A stretch of 64,000 nt of DNA from Corticium candelabrum (Eukaryota > Porifera > Homoscleromorpha > Homosclerophorida > Plakinidae), in contig NC_085085.1 in assembly GCF_963422355.1 (NCBI RefSeq), positions 4,203,675 through 4,267,674 on the forward strand. Direction: 5' to 3'. A program made the position numbers and the translations under genes. Below, piece by piece: positions 12,101 through 23,284 of this stretch. The first letter of the stretch is position 1. Each line of letters begins with the position of its first letter. The notes below the pieces were generated by a model. The model did no database searches. It was not told the origin of the DNA and was given only the letters and a program-made list of their open reading frames with translations.

Positions 12101-14719
12101 CTGCGTGGTGGTCGTTGCATGCCTGGCAGCTAGGACACGATCGACGGAGTCCATGATGTGTGCGCGTGGCCTAGCTGGTGATTGGATTGGCAAACATATT
12201 GCAGAAGTACATGGTTCCATTTGAGGAGATCCAATTATTGCGGGATCTCAGATCTTTAATTCAAATATTGGGAGGTCTGTCACCCCTCGAAACCCCCATC
12301 TCCGCCGCCACTGCGTTTGGTCTGTCGTGTAACAACAGCTACTGTCGAAAGAACGAACTTCTCATTAAAGTTTGTGACCAGTGTTCTGAGAAGTACTATG
12401 GGAGCTGAGTGTCTGAATGATCTAATTCTTCTATATCTATACAAGGACGTACCTTTAGATTATGACTTAGTTTTAGATAGCTATGCTAACGATCACCTCC
12501 ACCGCATGCTGCTTTCTCGTCCTCTTTTGGCCGAGTAGTCCGGTTACATAAAATAGAAAGTTGTCTTTGTGACGTCACACTTCCAAAAACAGGTGTGCGC
12601 CCCTTCGTCTGAGAAATCCTAGATCTGCCACTGGCTACAGACATTTTACGGTTGATACAGACTTAATTGGCAGGTAGGCATCATGCATTACTATTCTCCT
12701 CAATTTCTGTTTGTTTTCCAAATTCTCCAAATTCAAGACCAGCTTTGTAGTATACATGCTTTACAAACAAATGTAGGCTTGCATTGATTCTTTACTAACT
12801 CGGTCTAAAGCGAAGATGCTGCGATTCAAGCCAGCGAGCTTAGATTTACATACACGATCCAGCGGGGATCCAAGAGTTTGTAAATATGGGAGAAGAAGAT
12901 ATTCATAAAAATCTGCTTTTTTGTCTCCCCCCACTCTCCTTCCATCACGTGCAGAAAGCAGTCTGGAGGACGTAGGGTGTGTTTGCGTTTAATTAAGAAA
13001 CATATTAATACCAACTAATTGTTAGCAAGTAATTGTTAGCAATTAAATACAGCAGACAGTCAAGTAAAAACACAAAGAAACACCATGTTTATATCTCCAT
13101 GAAGAAATGCAGAGCACTTAGCAGAAGGGCTATCCTTGAATACCTATTATCTATGCTCACGAATTCGTTCTGCACTGTGTTATGCAAGCATGGTACTCTT
13201 GTGACTTAGTGAATTCGCAAATGTAAGGCTTGACTAAAAGAGGTTCGAGCTCCCATGGCAAGCGCAAAACAAGAATTGTACACATACACAGAGGCATTTT
13301 ACCAGATCCCTTCTCGTCGGAAGTATAATGGCTGGTAGAGTCTGACTACGCAAGACTAGGGACTTGGGTCTATATGAAGACTTACGTTTGTAAAGAATGT
13401 GCAAACTTTGATATGGTTCCTGAGATAAGCCCAAGGCAGTTGCGACCATGGAATTATACACGCAGAGAGCTGATCACAGAACGTGCATGCATGCATTCCT
13501 ATCTCGAACGCACGTTGAGCATGCATGCAGATAGAACTCTGATTCCAGCCGGTTGTTCGATTCGTCTCGTAAAGCGGGAGAGACCGGCGGCCATGAACCC
13601 TGCGCAGATCGATACTCACCATTCGCCTTAAACAGTAAACAAAACAACCAGACACAGGAGCTGTCCTTCCCAAACTCACACGCTGGAGAACAATTTAATT
13701 AATTCGGTGCCGTTCATTTACAAGCCATACAGTGCAATGCCAGCTGCGCCATACCGGATGAAAAACCAAATGATTTGAATGATTGTTTGTACAGGCTTGC
13801 CTGACTGGTACGTACTTGCATATGCTGCGAACGCTAGCGGACTAAAAGAGTGCATAGAACCCCGTTCATATATACATGGCAGTAGGCCCGTCACACTCTT
13901 GATATCAAACATAAAAATTGTTTTGCCAAACCGGGTCGCTTGAACGACAAGAAACACGGTATTTTAGTTAAGCGCGTATACTCGGCAAGACGAACAATCT
14001 AGAACGATTTGGAGCATGGCAAATTAACGGCTCTTTGTACCTCTAATAGGCACACCTCACGTGACAATTGCCTTACTCACACTACCAGCTAGTGTACAGT
14101 ATGCTGTATACGTGTCACGTAACTCTAGACCCTTTAGTTTGTCCGGACATGGAATTCTCTAGAGGTAGACAGACATGTTGCACGCCGGACATCTACCTGC
14201 TACAATTTTTTCCTGAATTCTAACTACCCATACCATGTACACGAACATTGTAGCTCTACCTTGGCCTTCAAAAACACCATTTTTCCAGGCTGCCTTGAGC
14301 TGTGACACGCTGTTGGACAGCCTTTTTTCCGCTTGCGAAGCTTCAATTGTAACGTTCACTCCTCTGTCGTTCACAGCTTGATATCTCGAATAATCCAGAG
14401 GTGAATGTGCAAGATTGCAGCTATCGAAAAGATCTCGAAGGGGATCAGAGACAGACTCTCTGGTATCCACACGTCCCCATAGATATTCCGCTGGGAGACC
14501 CTGCAAGGAGCCAGATAACATTCGTCCTCCTGCTCTTTCTTGGGCTTCTAGGACGATGAAGTCGTCGACTCCGTTGTCGCTCAGCGTCTTGGCGACTTGC
14601 ATTCCGGCATATCCTCCTCCGAGAATGACGACTTTGGTTCTAGTTGTGGCGGACTCTACCTCGTCTGCAAATGCAAGCAGCCACAGCACAGCTGCGTACC
14701 AAGCAAAGACAGAAGGCAT
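6293..14719 (-). CDS. Secreted polyamine-oxidase-like FAD amine oxidase, copy B (two exons)
   Basis: Exons are 14719-14260 and 7320-6293. They join in phase 1 (donor GTAGAG, acceptor TGCTAG) to give 495 residues, the normal size for a polyamine or lysine-demethylase-type amine oxidase. The N-terminus has a signal peptide and the FAD motif ILGGGYAG (about residues 32-39). The C-terminal exon ends with the second flavin motif, GRLFFAGDSYHYNLYVRSAL, and the substrate domain lies between. The start is the ATG directly before the signal peptide and is shared with copy A. The 6.9-kb intron is unusual for this window: an inserted hAT element of about 5 kb, itself carrying further insertions, accounts for most of its length. 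Likely role: oxidation of extracellular or vesicular polyamines using FAD and oxygen. Exact substrate (spermine, spermidine or acetylated forms) cannot be read from sequence. The pairing of exons is inferred from phase and orientation; no other candidate first exon lies between them. Confidence 0.85.
8098..9172 (-). mobile_element. Retroelement 3'-end fragment bounded by (ACT)n tracts
   Basis: A minus-strand frame of 238 codons (8243-8959) matches the C-terminal module that follows the reverse transcriptase in many invertebrate retroelements. It has a zinc-binding CVCG...H...C cluster, an RHNEIRD motif, then ARLDLSARGVW and RAFFDVRVF, which look like a restriction-endonuclease-like core (fold assignment is inference), and LRCRISFSLIRSS near the end. 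Trinucleotide (ACT)n tracts lie at 8098-8127, 8979-9004 and 9138-9172. No reverse transcriptase domain is present, so this is a truncated copy. It sits inside the hAT insertion. Confidence 0.75.
9552..12538 (+). pseudogene. hAT transposase (ZMYM1/DUF4371-like), broken
   Basis: Fragments in order: 9552-10058, 10024-10485, 10512-10757, about 11085-11440, about 11550-11614 and about 12314-12538. They match the RNase-H-like catalytic core and C-terminal dimerisation region of hAT transposases of the ZMYM1 type. The acidic catalytic motif LADEVTD is kept. Frameshifts near 10040, 10480 and 10760, a divergent stretch at 10760-11060, and a nested insertion at 11615-12313 rule out a working enzyme. 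Confidence 0.85.
11615..12313 (-). mobile_element. Nested hAT-derived element inside the larger hAT
   Basis: It interrupts the plus-strand transposase between YPNIQAVLRIL (near 11580) and VCRVTTATVER (near 12320). Its ends are inverted hAT-type termini, TAGTGGCGGAGGA on the left and the reverse of CAGTGGCGGCGGAG on the right. The minus strand (11827-12010) codes for a second, different hAT dimerisation tail (TYLRSTMTEKMLNN). It is therefore an internally deleted hAT in the opposite orientation. No clear target duplication survives. Confidence 0.75.
12634..14259. other. Remaining intron of amine oxidase copy B
   Basis: From 12634 to about 12750 it continues the paralogue of 4215-4320. From 12913 it matches 1-1062. 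A hairpin-unit relic sits at 12913-12966. No coding sequence recognised. Confidence 0.65.
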
Positions 14720-17468
14720 CGCTCGTCAGTAACTGCTAGTACGTCGCAGTGTGTTGAAAGCAGGCACAACGTCCGCGCTGAAACAAACGAGGGCTATTGA
14801 AACAATGCGTTTGGAGGCGAGAATGACAACGGCACGTGTTATTTACATACATTTGTCGGTAATGTGTTAATTAATTAAAATCAAAATTGATATTAATAGT
14901 ATAATCGGGTGAATATTAATTGGCAAGCAAATTGAACTTCTTTCTTGTCATGCCAATTGAAGGTAGAGATATATTTTATTAGAATATGTTACGTGACCTA
15001 CAGGAATGCTAATTGGTCAATATGAGGTCTCATAGTATACACGACAGAGACCTCTCGGCTGTCTAGCTAGAGACCTAAGTTATAGTCTCGCTCCAGACAT
15101 AGTGTAGATTGCAGCCCCGTATGCAAAACTCGACCTCCAACTCAGCCCTCTGTTTAGCTAATCTACAAGGTGTGACAGTACATCTACAAAGTGGTCTGCA
15201 ATTAACTAATCTAGCTGCTTTTGTAAGGACCAAGAAGAACAAAAACGTTTGGACGGCTGGAATTCGCAGTCATGCTTCATTGTCAACCACAGACTCAAAA
15301 TTGCCACCAGATTAATTTCACCAGTCACACTAATCTATCTGTTACGTGACATATTCTATAGCAATTAGGGCATGGTATTTAACGGGATCCATCAACTATG
15401 TTACATAGATTGACCCTCAGCCACTGGGGCTTCGAGTCAATTTGATATCTCTATCATCATGCTATAACTATTACCCGAGTTCCTCGGGTTACAGTTCTAG
15501 ACCTGGTGGGATCGTTCGACAAAACTAGTCAATGAAGTCCCAGATGTTGCATGCCCACGCATTAGGAGTGTGATCTGCTTTTGCTTTGGTTTGAAGGTCT
15601 CCGTTTTTGTTCTCGGATCTTTAGATTGCCCAGAGTCATGAAGCGAGTTCTACCTAGTAGGCTGTTACTTAGAGCTGTGCAATACAAATAGGATGCCGCC
15701 AATTATCATAGTAATATATTAATTAACACAACCACAGGTGCTTCATTGTTTCGCGAACTCAACTCAAAGGCACAAGACAAAGTAGTTGCGTCGAATTGTG
15801 TGTGCCTGTCATAGTCCATTCCTTCTAAAACTTTGACAGTGTTAATTTGCCAGCCAAGCCTTCGTCCGTGCTCAACCACCTCTTCTCACATGCGATCAGG
15901 CGAACAGCACGTACGTGAGCTTGGCTACACTGATCATGATGTGCAATACGTAACTGGATCTTAGATTACTGGTCAAAACGTTCTTGAATGACGTCGTACC
16001 AGCGCGAGAGTATAGTTCATGTACATTCAGGCACGTTCGAAGTTTCAAATAGTTTGAAATCGTAATTTAGTGTGCATTTCTGCCGCGCACTCGTTCATCG
16101 TCAACACCGGCATATATAGTTTAATTAAGAAACATGCCTACTGCTGCTAAAAGCCAAAATTCAGGCTACACACGTAGACTTCTCCGGAAACGCGAGAGGA
16201 ATGCCACGCCCGATCAGATAAACGGTTAATGATTTTTCGGTTTCGGTCACGTGAACTCTATGTATAATCGGGCGCGTTACTCCACCACGTAAGATGAAGA
16301 TGGCCTAGCGTCGAGGCTATTGCTATTGCACATGCCCTAACACTACATCTCCCCTTATATGTCAAGGCGCTATGATAACAGTACCAGTCTGTGTCCTAGT
16401 CAGGTCACTGGCTTCTGTGGGTTCCACGCTGTGTCTCTTTTCTCAATGGGTTTGTCTGGGTTGGGTTATCCCACTTCTGTCACCATGTATTATTATACCC
16501 TTTCTCAAGTATACAACACAACACAACGCGCTCCTTCTAGACCCAGAGTGCTATTGCGCATGCCCTTACACTACGTTTATTTTTTGTTTGTTGTTTTGGC
16601 GGCCGAACGGGGAGAAGGGTCGACGTAACTATGAGATCCCCGACGAGAGAAATTATACTTAGCAACATATGCGCTACAAACTGCAGAGGTCCTGTGCATC
16701 TCTTTTCCGTATCCTATCGAGGGGTCGACTATAGATTAAAATTTCTTGGCGAGAAGAGTTAGCCTAGGTGACTTCCGATTTCACTGCTCGTACGCGACTA
16801 TGTAAAGAGAGGAGCAGAGTCTAGAGTAAAGCTTCACAAAATTAGAAAAGCTAGAAGAGCAAAGTCTGATATCCGAGTCTCGGGAACCAAGGGGGTCGGG
16901 CAGCCCCAACTTTAAGTACAACCTCTAGTTTTGTAAGCAAACAGGACCGTCGTAGTTCATATACTCCGGATCCAACGTCCATTTGCAAGCGAGTCGTTCC
17001 GCTGCTTCTGGCTACGCGATTTAAGGAAAGCATTTGAGTACTCAACCCTCGGCTATTATGCACCTGGAATCTAGCTATAGACTTCACGGATGCAGGGCCG
17101 GGCCGTAGCCAGCTTCGTAGAATAGTTTGGAGGAGGCACCCTCGGAATCCCAAACTTAGAGAGCGGATTTAATTGTTTCGCGCTCGCCATGTAGCCGGGT
17201 GCAAGTCGATCACATGTCCGTGCTTTGAAAGCAACCCACGCAAACAACGTGCATTAAACTGTTGCAATCATAAGTTATGTCCTACAACTGAAAATTTGCG
17301 CTAATCTTTATATACCGTGATACGCACTCACATCTACTAGTGTCAAAGTGTAATTGCTTAGAATCAGCCCATTTCCAGTTCTCGTCTATCACTGACTCTC
17401 TGTATTCAATCACTCTTGTAGCATGCAAACACCTCTGTAGCCAAGGAAGAGAGAAGTGTTCGATGGAA
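14720..17468. other. Upstream region of amine oxidase copy B; no gene recognised
   Basis: 14720-15026 duplicates the upstream flank of copy A. About 15027-15785 is extra relative to the other copy (see findings), after which homology to 3475-3580 resumes at about 15788-15880. Two ~29-bp direct repeats containing GCTATTGC(A/G)CATGCCC start near 16319 and 16550. The open frames at 15109 and 16359-16662 resemble no known protein and lack paralogues here. Confidence 0.5.
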
Positions 17469-18132
<664 letters not shown>

Positions 18133-18300
18133 ATGGAATCTTTCAACGACAGAAACCTACCACAGACCAGTCAACTGATATGCAAGGCAATGCTCTTCAG
18201 TTGGCTATAGTATTAATAAAGTGATTTCAAATAGTGAAGTCGCAACATAAAGTTTCAATCATATACAATCTACAGAGGCAGCAGTAGATACCTAATCATA

Positions 18301-18436
<136 letters not shown>

Positions 18437-18739
18437 TGCTGTTAAGTACTGTTAAAGCACTATTGTATTTACGTTCTTTTGTCCCTATACTTTGTCACTA
18501 TATCCTCAATTGGTTGAATAACTTGTTTTAGATATCCTAGTGCACAGTTGCTATCAAAAACTCTGATATATAATACGGTATATAAAAACACACACAAGCA
18601 AGTCAGCATCAGAGCACATTTTCAATTAGTGACACAAGCATCGTTTTGCAATGCATACAAATGATGCTAAGTAACAGCAACTCAACATGCTCAAATTCAA
18701 CCAGACAAAGCAGGATTCGTTTACAACAAAATGTTAGAC

Positions 18740-19577
18740 CTAATCCTGTTTTGTTCCTGAGGATGTCCATCGTAATATATGTAAAGCTCTTCCAAGCCAA
18801 TAGAAGAAGAAACTGACCGTCAAAGACACAACAATGAACAAAATCAGTCCGATTGGTGAGAGAGCCTGAAAGACAGGGTAGACCCACTCGTTTGTATAAT
18901 AACGTAACCAAAAAGTCCTGCAGTGACAAATTAGAAAATGCATAACATAAAGGAGGTAAGATCTCTAGTACAAACTAACCACATCAGGTACGACATATCA
19001 AATATAGCCACTTGTAGGAAACCTTTGACTAAAGAAGGGTACTCGTGATGGACAATCATGGCCTCCAACAGAACAAACACTCCAATGAACGAGTGCTAAC
19101 AAAATACAACTGGTCAAGCCAATTAAGATACATGAGTGAGGACTGATGACTTACAAGAAAGTGATTCAGCCACAAAGGAACAATGGCATCGAGTTCCTTA
19201 GGGTAAATGAGCTCTCTGTTAATCATGAACAGGCTCCAGAAAGCAACGGGAATGAACTACAACACAGATAACCATATAATACAATGCGATGTCTGATATA
19301 ATGTGAATGTATAGTGTCTCTTTCTCGTACAAATGATTCCTAGCAATAGAAGTATGTACTTTTGTCTAACACCGACATGAAGATCCACATATTGATTCAC
19401 ACAAAAGTGCTAGCCCACATGTTCCCTCACTCATTCATTCAGGTGACCATTTTATTACTTAAATACAACTGTATCTCAACAGTTCACCTGGTCACTTGTA
19501 CAGCAGTCTATGTCAGACCTGTTCACCTGTTAAGCTACTAAGTTGTACACCTCAATGTGGCTGAGCAGAGGCTATGG

Positions 19578-19615
<38 letters not shown>

Positions 19616-19988
19616 CTGTCTGTCAGTTGTCTGTCTGTCATAGTTCTCTATTGAATACATCATCAAAACTAGTACAACATCACTAACACTTAACAAAGTT
19701 AAACATAAAACTACAAGTCCAAGGGACACAGCTAGTATGTCTGTCTGTCTGTTAATATGTAATAGGTACCGCTGGTAAACTCATCATGTGTATTACAAAT
19801 AAGAAAACAAAAGAATGACTCAATAGCTAGCAATTGACTGAACCGTCCGGGCAGTCACATTTACCAGTCTAGTCATGCAGGTGTCAATTACTATGCAATA
19901 TAGTACAAATACATATATTTTCAATTTAATTAAATCAAGCTAGCATTTACACCATGAGCAACAAAAGGGAAACTACCTCTGTTTGACA

Positions 19989-20020
<32 letters not shown>

Positions 20021-20797
20021 GTCTGTCTGTCTGTCTGTCAATGGTAGTATATTTTCATAAATCGACTGTAAAACAACCACATATCATAAACTAAATGAAC
20101 GTCCAGTGACCACAAACCAACAACCAACGTCTGTCTGTCTGTCTGCTACTTGCACGGTGAATATTTTAATGAAAAAAGGGCTTCTACAGATAAGAAATAA
20201 TGTTTTCTTAGATTTGATTTGCAAATTTGCAAGACAATGGTTTGTACTTGAGCTATGGGTGATTTCTCAATGCGCATGTGCACTGGAAGTATATGATAAT
20301 CTGCCACATGTGTTTGTTCTACTGAACTTTCAACTCAATAAAGTCATGCCCAGATGATTGCACAAGGTTTGGTATCACTCCCGTGTTATACTCGTTTTTA
20401 ACATTATGTGCATGAACTCATACAGTATTACAGTACACAAATTCCTTCAAATAATTACCTAGAAATGAATATTTTCTAGTAGCAGTCAATAAATTTTTTT
20501 TGGGAGAATTTACTGAAGAATGGAAATTACTGGATCATAGTTTATAAACTACTTTTTATGATGTACAATTCTAATGCATTAAAGCAGCTCACAATAAGCA
20601 CCATACTTGTGGTAGGATGTGCTTCAGCTGGGCCTTTGTTAGCATTGCACTCTTCTTTGCCCTCTTAACTCTCCCTCGATCCTCAATCCTTCTTTCCCTC
20701 CTCCATCCTTTGTAATTTAAACTTTACATTATCTTTTCCTGTATTAATTAAACTAGTAATGTATTGATAATCTCACCGTTCTCTTTTTGCAAACACG

Positions 20798-20854
<57 letters not shown>

Positions 20855-21403
20855 ACACCAATCCAGATAACCGAAACTTGCAAGCAAGTAATGATACCTA
20901 TGCTGTACGTGCATGCATGAGACCACAGGTGTATGCCAAAAAATCAAGACAGCACTCACAAATCTAATTAAATGAAATATATTCTCAACGTACCAAACTG
21001 GTCGGATAGACGACAGCTGTAAACAAGTTGTCTCTCACTGACAACAACCAACACTTCTTCTTCTTGTCTCCACACACGACCGGACAAATATCGCCAGCAA
21101 AAGACACATAAAAATAGATACAGTGCAATACCTACCACAAACCGTTAGGAGACACACAAGAAAGTACTTGAGACTGTCTAAAGACCAACCTACCATGTTC
21201 CACACTGTTAGAAAGCGAAACCTCCAAGCCAAGTTGGCAAGTCTAGTCGGTGGACCACGCGGATACTTCATAATAAAAAGATCATAAAATATGACAGCCG
21301 TCCAAGCGACGGCTAATGCCAGGTGAATCAGTTTTGTGAGCATTGACGCTTTGAGATGTGATCTACTGCTACAGTGTACACTGAGTACAACAAGGGCTAC
21401 CAA
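18740..21403 (-). CDS. AIG1/ADTRP-family membrane hydrolase (five exons)
   Basis: Exons are 21403-21194, 21131-20994, 19256-19155, 19095-18980 and 18917-18740. All junctions are GT-AG and in frame, giving 247 residues, close to the ~230-240 usual for AIG1 and ADTRP. The product is a multi-pass membrane protein. Family landmarks are RDNLFTAVVYP, INRELIYPKELD, PLWLNHFLHSF, HHEYPS and NEWVYPVF. In human AIG1 and ADTRP the catalytic pair is a threonine and a histidine that cleave fatty acid esters of hydroxy fatty acids. Here the matching residues are T66 (FLTVW) and H151 (FLHSF), 85 apart, so enzymatic activity is plausible. The start used is the first ATG; an internal ATG at 21343 would shorten the N-terminus by 20 residues and may be the real one. 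The long second intron holds several microsatellites. Confidence 0.92.
19580..20040. repeat. (GT)n and (CTGT)n simple repeats in the AIG1-like intron
   Basis: A (GT)n run at 19580-19614 and a tetranucleotide CTGT run at about 19985-20040, with a short related tract at 19739-19752. All lie in the intron between exons 2 and 3. Confidence 0.9.
20799..20850. repeat. (CA)n microsatellite
   Basis: Pure CA run in the same intron, about 140 bp 3' of exon 2 on the minus strand. Confidence 0.95.
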
Positions 21404-21440
21404 GGCTCACGCGTGCGCAGACCGGTGAGGCCTTACATGT

Positions 21441-21452
21441 TGCGCATGCGCA
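21441..21452. promoter_or_regulatory. Palindromic NRF1-type site just upstream of the AIG1-like gene
   Basis: TGCGCATGCGCA is a perfect palindrome matching the NRF1 consensus, about 40 bp upstream of the first ATG. A second GCGTGCGCA-like match lies at about 21411. NRF1 sites are common in animal housekeeping promoters; use here is inferred. Confidence 0.55.
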
Positions 21453-21611
21453 TGCATTATAGCCTATGAAATCCTATAAATGCTGTAGCTGACGTTGTTT
21501 GGGACTTCCAGCCAATGTAGCGTGCGCGGACACGGAAATTGTTGATCTTTCAACTGCTACCATTCCTGTTTGGTTAGTTGTTTTATCGTTATTAATTAAC
21601 TAGCTGTTATT

Positions 21612-22222
21612 AATTAATAACTAGTTCTACGGTATCCGTAGGCGCCTCGCGTTTGTGAGTAACACTTCCAACGGAGCTTTCAGACCTTCTACTTAAACGC
21701 CGAGTCCTAGCTAGACAATAAGTATTTGTTTCAACATGCAAACTTCCTAGTAGTTTAGCTAATTTATTAGAAGAGGCCTGGTATAGGTAGTCGTCGTTTT
21801 GCGATCGTGATCAAGACAATTGAAATGTACAGTCTAGGTATGCACTCAGTTCCGTTGTAACGACAGTGGTATGGTATTTACTGGCATAGAAATTGACATG
21901 GGCAAACATTGACTATCAACAGTGTTAGATGCAGCACAGTGTAGTAAAGGATTGATCATACTGTAGTACAGGACGTGTGAATAGTTGACTGTAGGTGGCA
22001 TTCAACACCTGAAGGTGTTTCTTGATTGTCAAGTACACACAGTCCCTAGCTACAATACAAAAGGATGGGGCGACGGAAGTCCAGAAAGCATTTTTTTCGC
22101 GATTTGGTCACTTGCACGAATCGTTCTTAGACTCATCTGTAGTCGGACACAGAAACGATTTTTAAGGTAGGTCCTATCATGAAACTTGTTCATGGGGAGG
22201 AGAAATTTGAGATTTGTGTACA

Positions 22223-22298
<76 letters not shown>

Positions 22299-22372
22299 AA
22301 CCAAAAGCTCAATGGACACCCATATAGGACCACGCCCATTTCTGTTGTTTGACCCGAATTAGAAGCCTCGCT
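21612..22372. repeat. ~800-bp dispersed repeat with internal CA array, copy 2
   Basis: Second copy of the repeat at 2505-3300, with the CA array at about 22218-22297. Blocks such as GCGATCGTGATCAAGACAAT and CTAGGTATGCACTCAGTTCC are shared. Small deletions distinguish the copies. Confidence 0.75.
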
Positions 22373-22917
22373 ATGCTCGACAATTAATTAGGAAAGTTGG
22401 AATTCTATGAGAGGCATGCCCTTTTTTCTCTTTCCTTGTGTGACCTGTTGAGGTTATTGTTAGGACACACTATAGACACTATTTGCTTTGTGAACTAACT
22501 AGTATCGTCAGGAAACAGTGAGTCCAGTGAGTCCATAGTTTGATGTGAGTCTACTGTTGCAATTTCTAGGGTATAGCAGGAAATTAGTCTTTTTGCTGTA
22601 AGTCTGAGATGGATTGCTGATGTAGTGAGATGTCAAATCCATGGAAGTTCAAGGTCTCTTCCAGTGCTTGGATTGTCAGTCATGCAGGCTATTAATTGGC
22701 ACTTCAATTCCTTGTTGCTGCATTGAACAGTTTTATTGTTTGTTACTGAATTAATGTTTATTTGTCAAAACGTTTTTAATACTTTACTGTTGTTGTGAAC
22801 CAGATCTCATTACTAGCATGATAAAATGCATAGTAGTTATGGTAATGAAATTGACAAATCTATTATCAGTCTTGATTGTACAGTATTTTGAATAATTTTC
22901 CTGTGTGATGTTTTTAG

Positions 22918-23147
22918 GAATATAATTTGCTGAGAATTTGCCCAAGAGTAACCAGTATTGTGTATGGAATCAGTGGTGGAAAATGATTAATTAATGTCTG
23001 GATCGTCATGATCATTCATGCTACATTTGCCATAAACAAATGCTACTGTGTCGTGTTGGACTTGGAGGTCACTTTACAGTCATTGGAAGGCTGGACATAG
23101 AAGGACTGCATTTGCAGAGTATGTTGTACGTATACCGACGAGAGCAG
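22918..23147 (+). pseudogene. Tankyrase-like PARP catalytic exon, decayed, copy 1
   Basis: After an acceptor TTTTTAG the plus strand reads, with frameshifts, the pieces IYFAEN, KSNQY, then CYICHKQML, a valine-glycine segment, TVIGR, and ends at GAGCAG before a GTAAGG donor. This order (FAEN, ...SNQY, YICHRQML, HHSVTGRP, AEYVIYRGEQ) is that of the C-terminal half of the tankyrase PARP domain. Frameshifts, a stop and a missing ~70-bp block make it non-functional. It matches 29066-29347, which keeps the missing block. Confidence 0.75.
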
Positions 23148-23284
23148 GTAAGGTTACACATTCATCTTGTGATGGCAGTTATATAAACTTGTAACATAAA
23201 ACTGTAGGATATGTGAGTGATAGGGACTTGTTTTGTCAGACTTTGGATATAACACTGCCATCTATTCATATCATTTCTTGTGTA

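Larger units (their letters stand above)
7682..12633 (+). mobile_element. Decayed hAT (ZMYM1-type) transposon inserted in the amine oxidase intron
   Basis: The paralogous sequence near 4205-4230 is uninterrupted (CTGGCTAA), while here about 5 kb separates its two halves. The edges carry a likely 8-bp duplication, CTGTTTAG on the left and CTGGCTAC on the right. The ends share GATCTAGG next to a degraded CAGTGGC-type hAT terminus. Inside, plus-strand frames give the hAT transposase in order but broken. Pieces are LCARQGIALVGHRDDS near 9835, then LGVLADEVTDFSNKEQ near 10080, TRWVERH near 10605 and the dimerisation segment VERTNFSLKFV near 12340 up to the stop at 12536-12538. Boundaries are good to about 5 bp. 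Confidence 0.8.

Noticed and set aside
16359-16662. Two overlapping hydrophobic open frames of about 90 codons
   Set aside because: No family resemblance, no splice context; the enclosing direct repeats suggest non-coding sequence.
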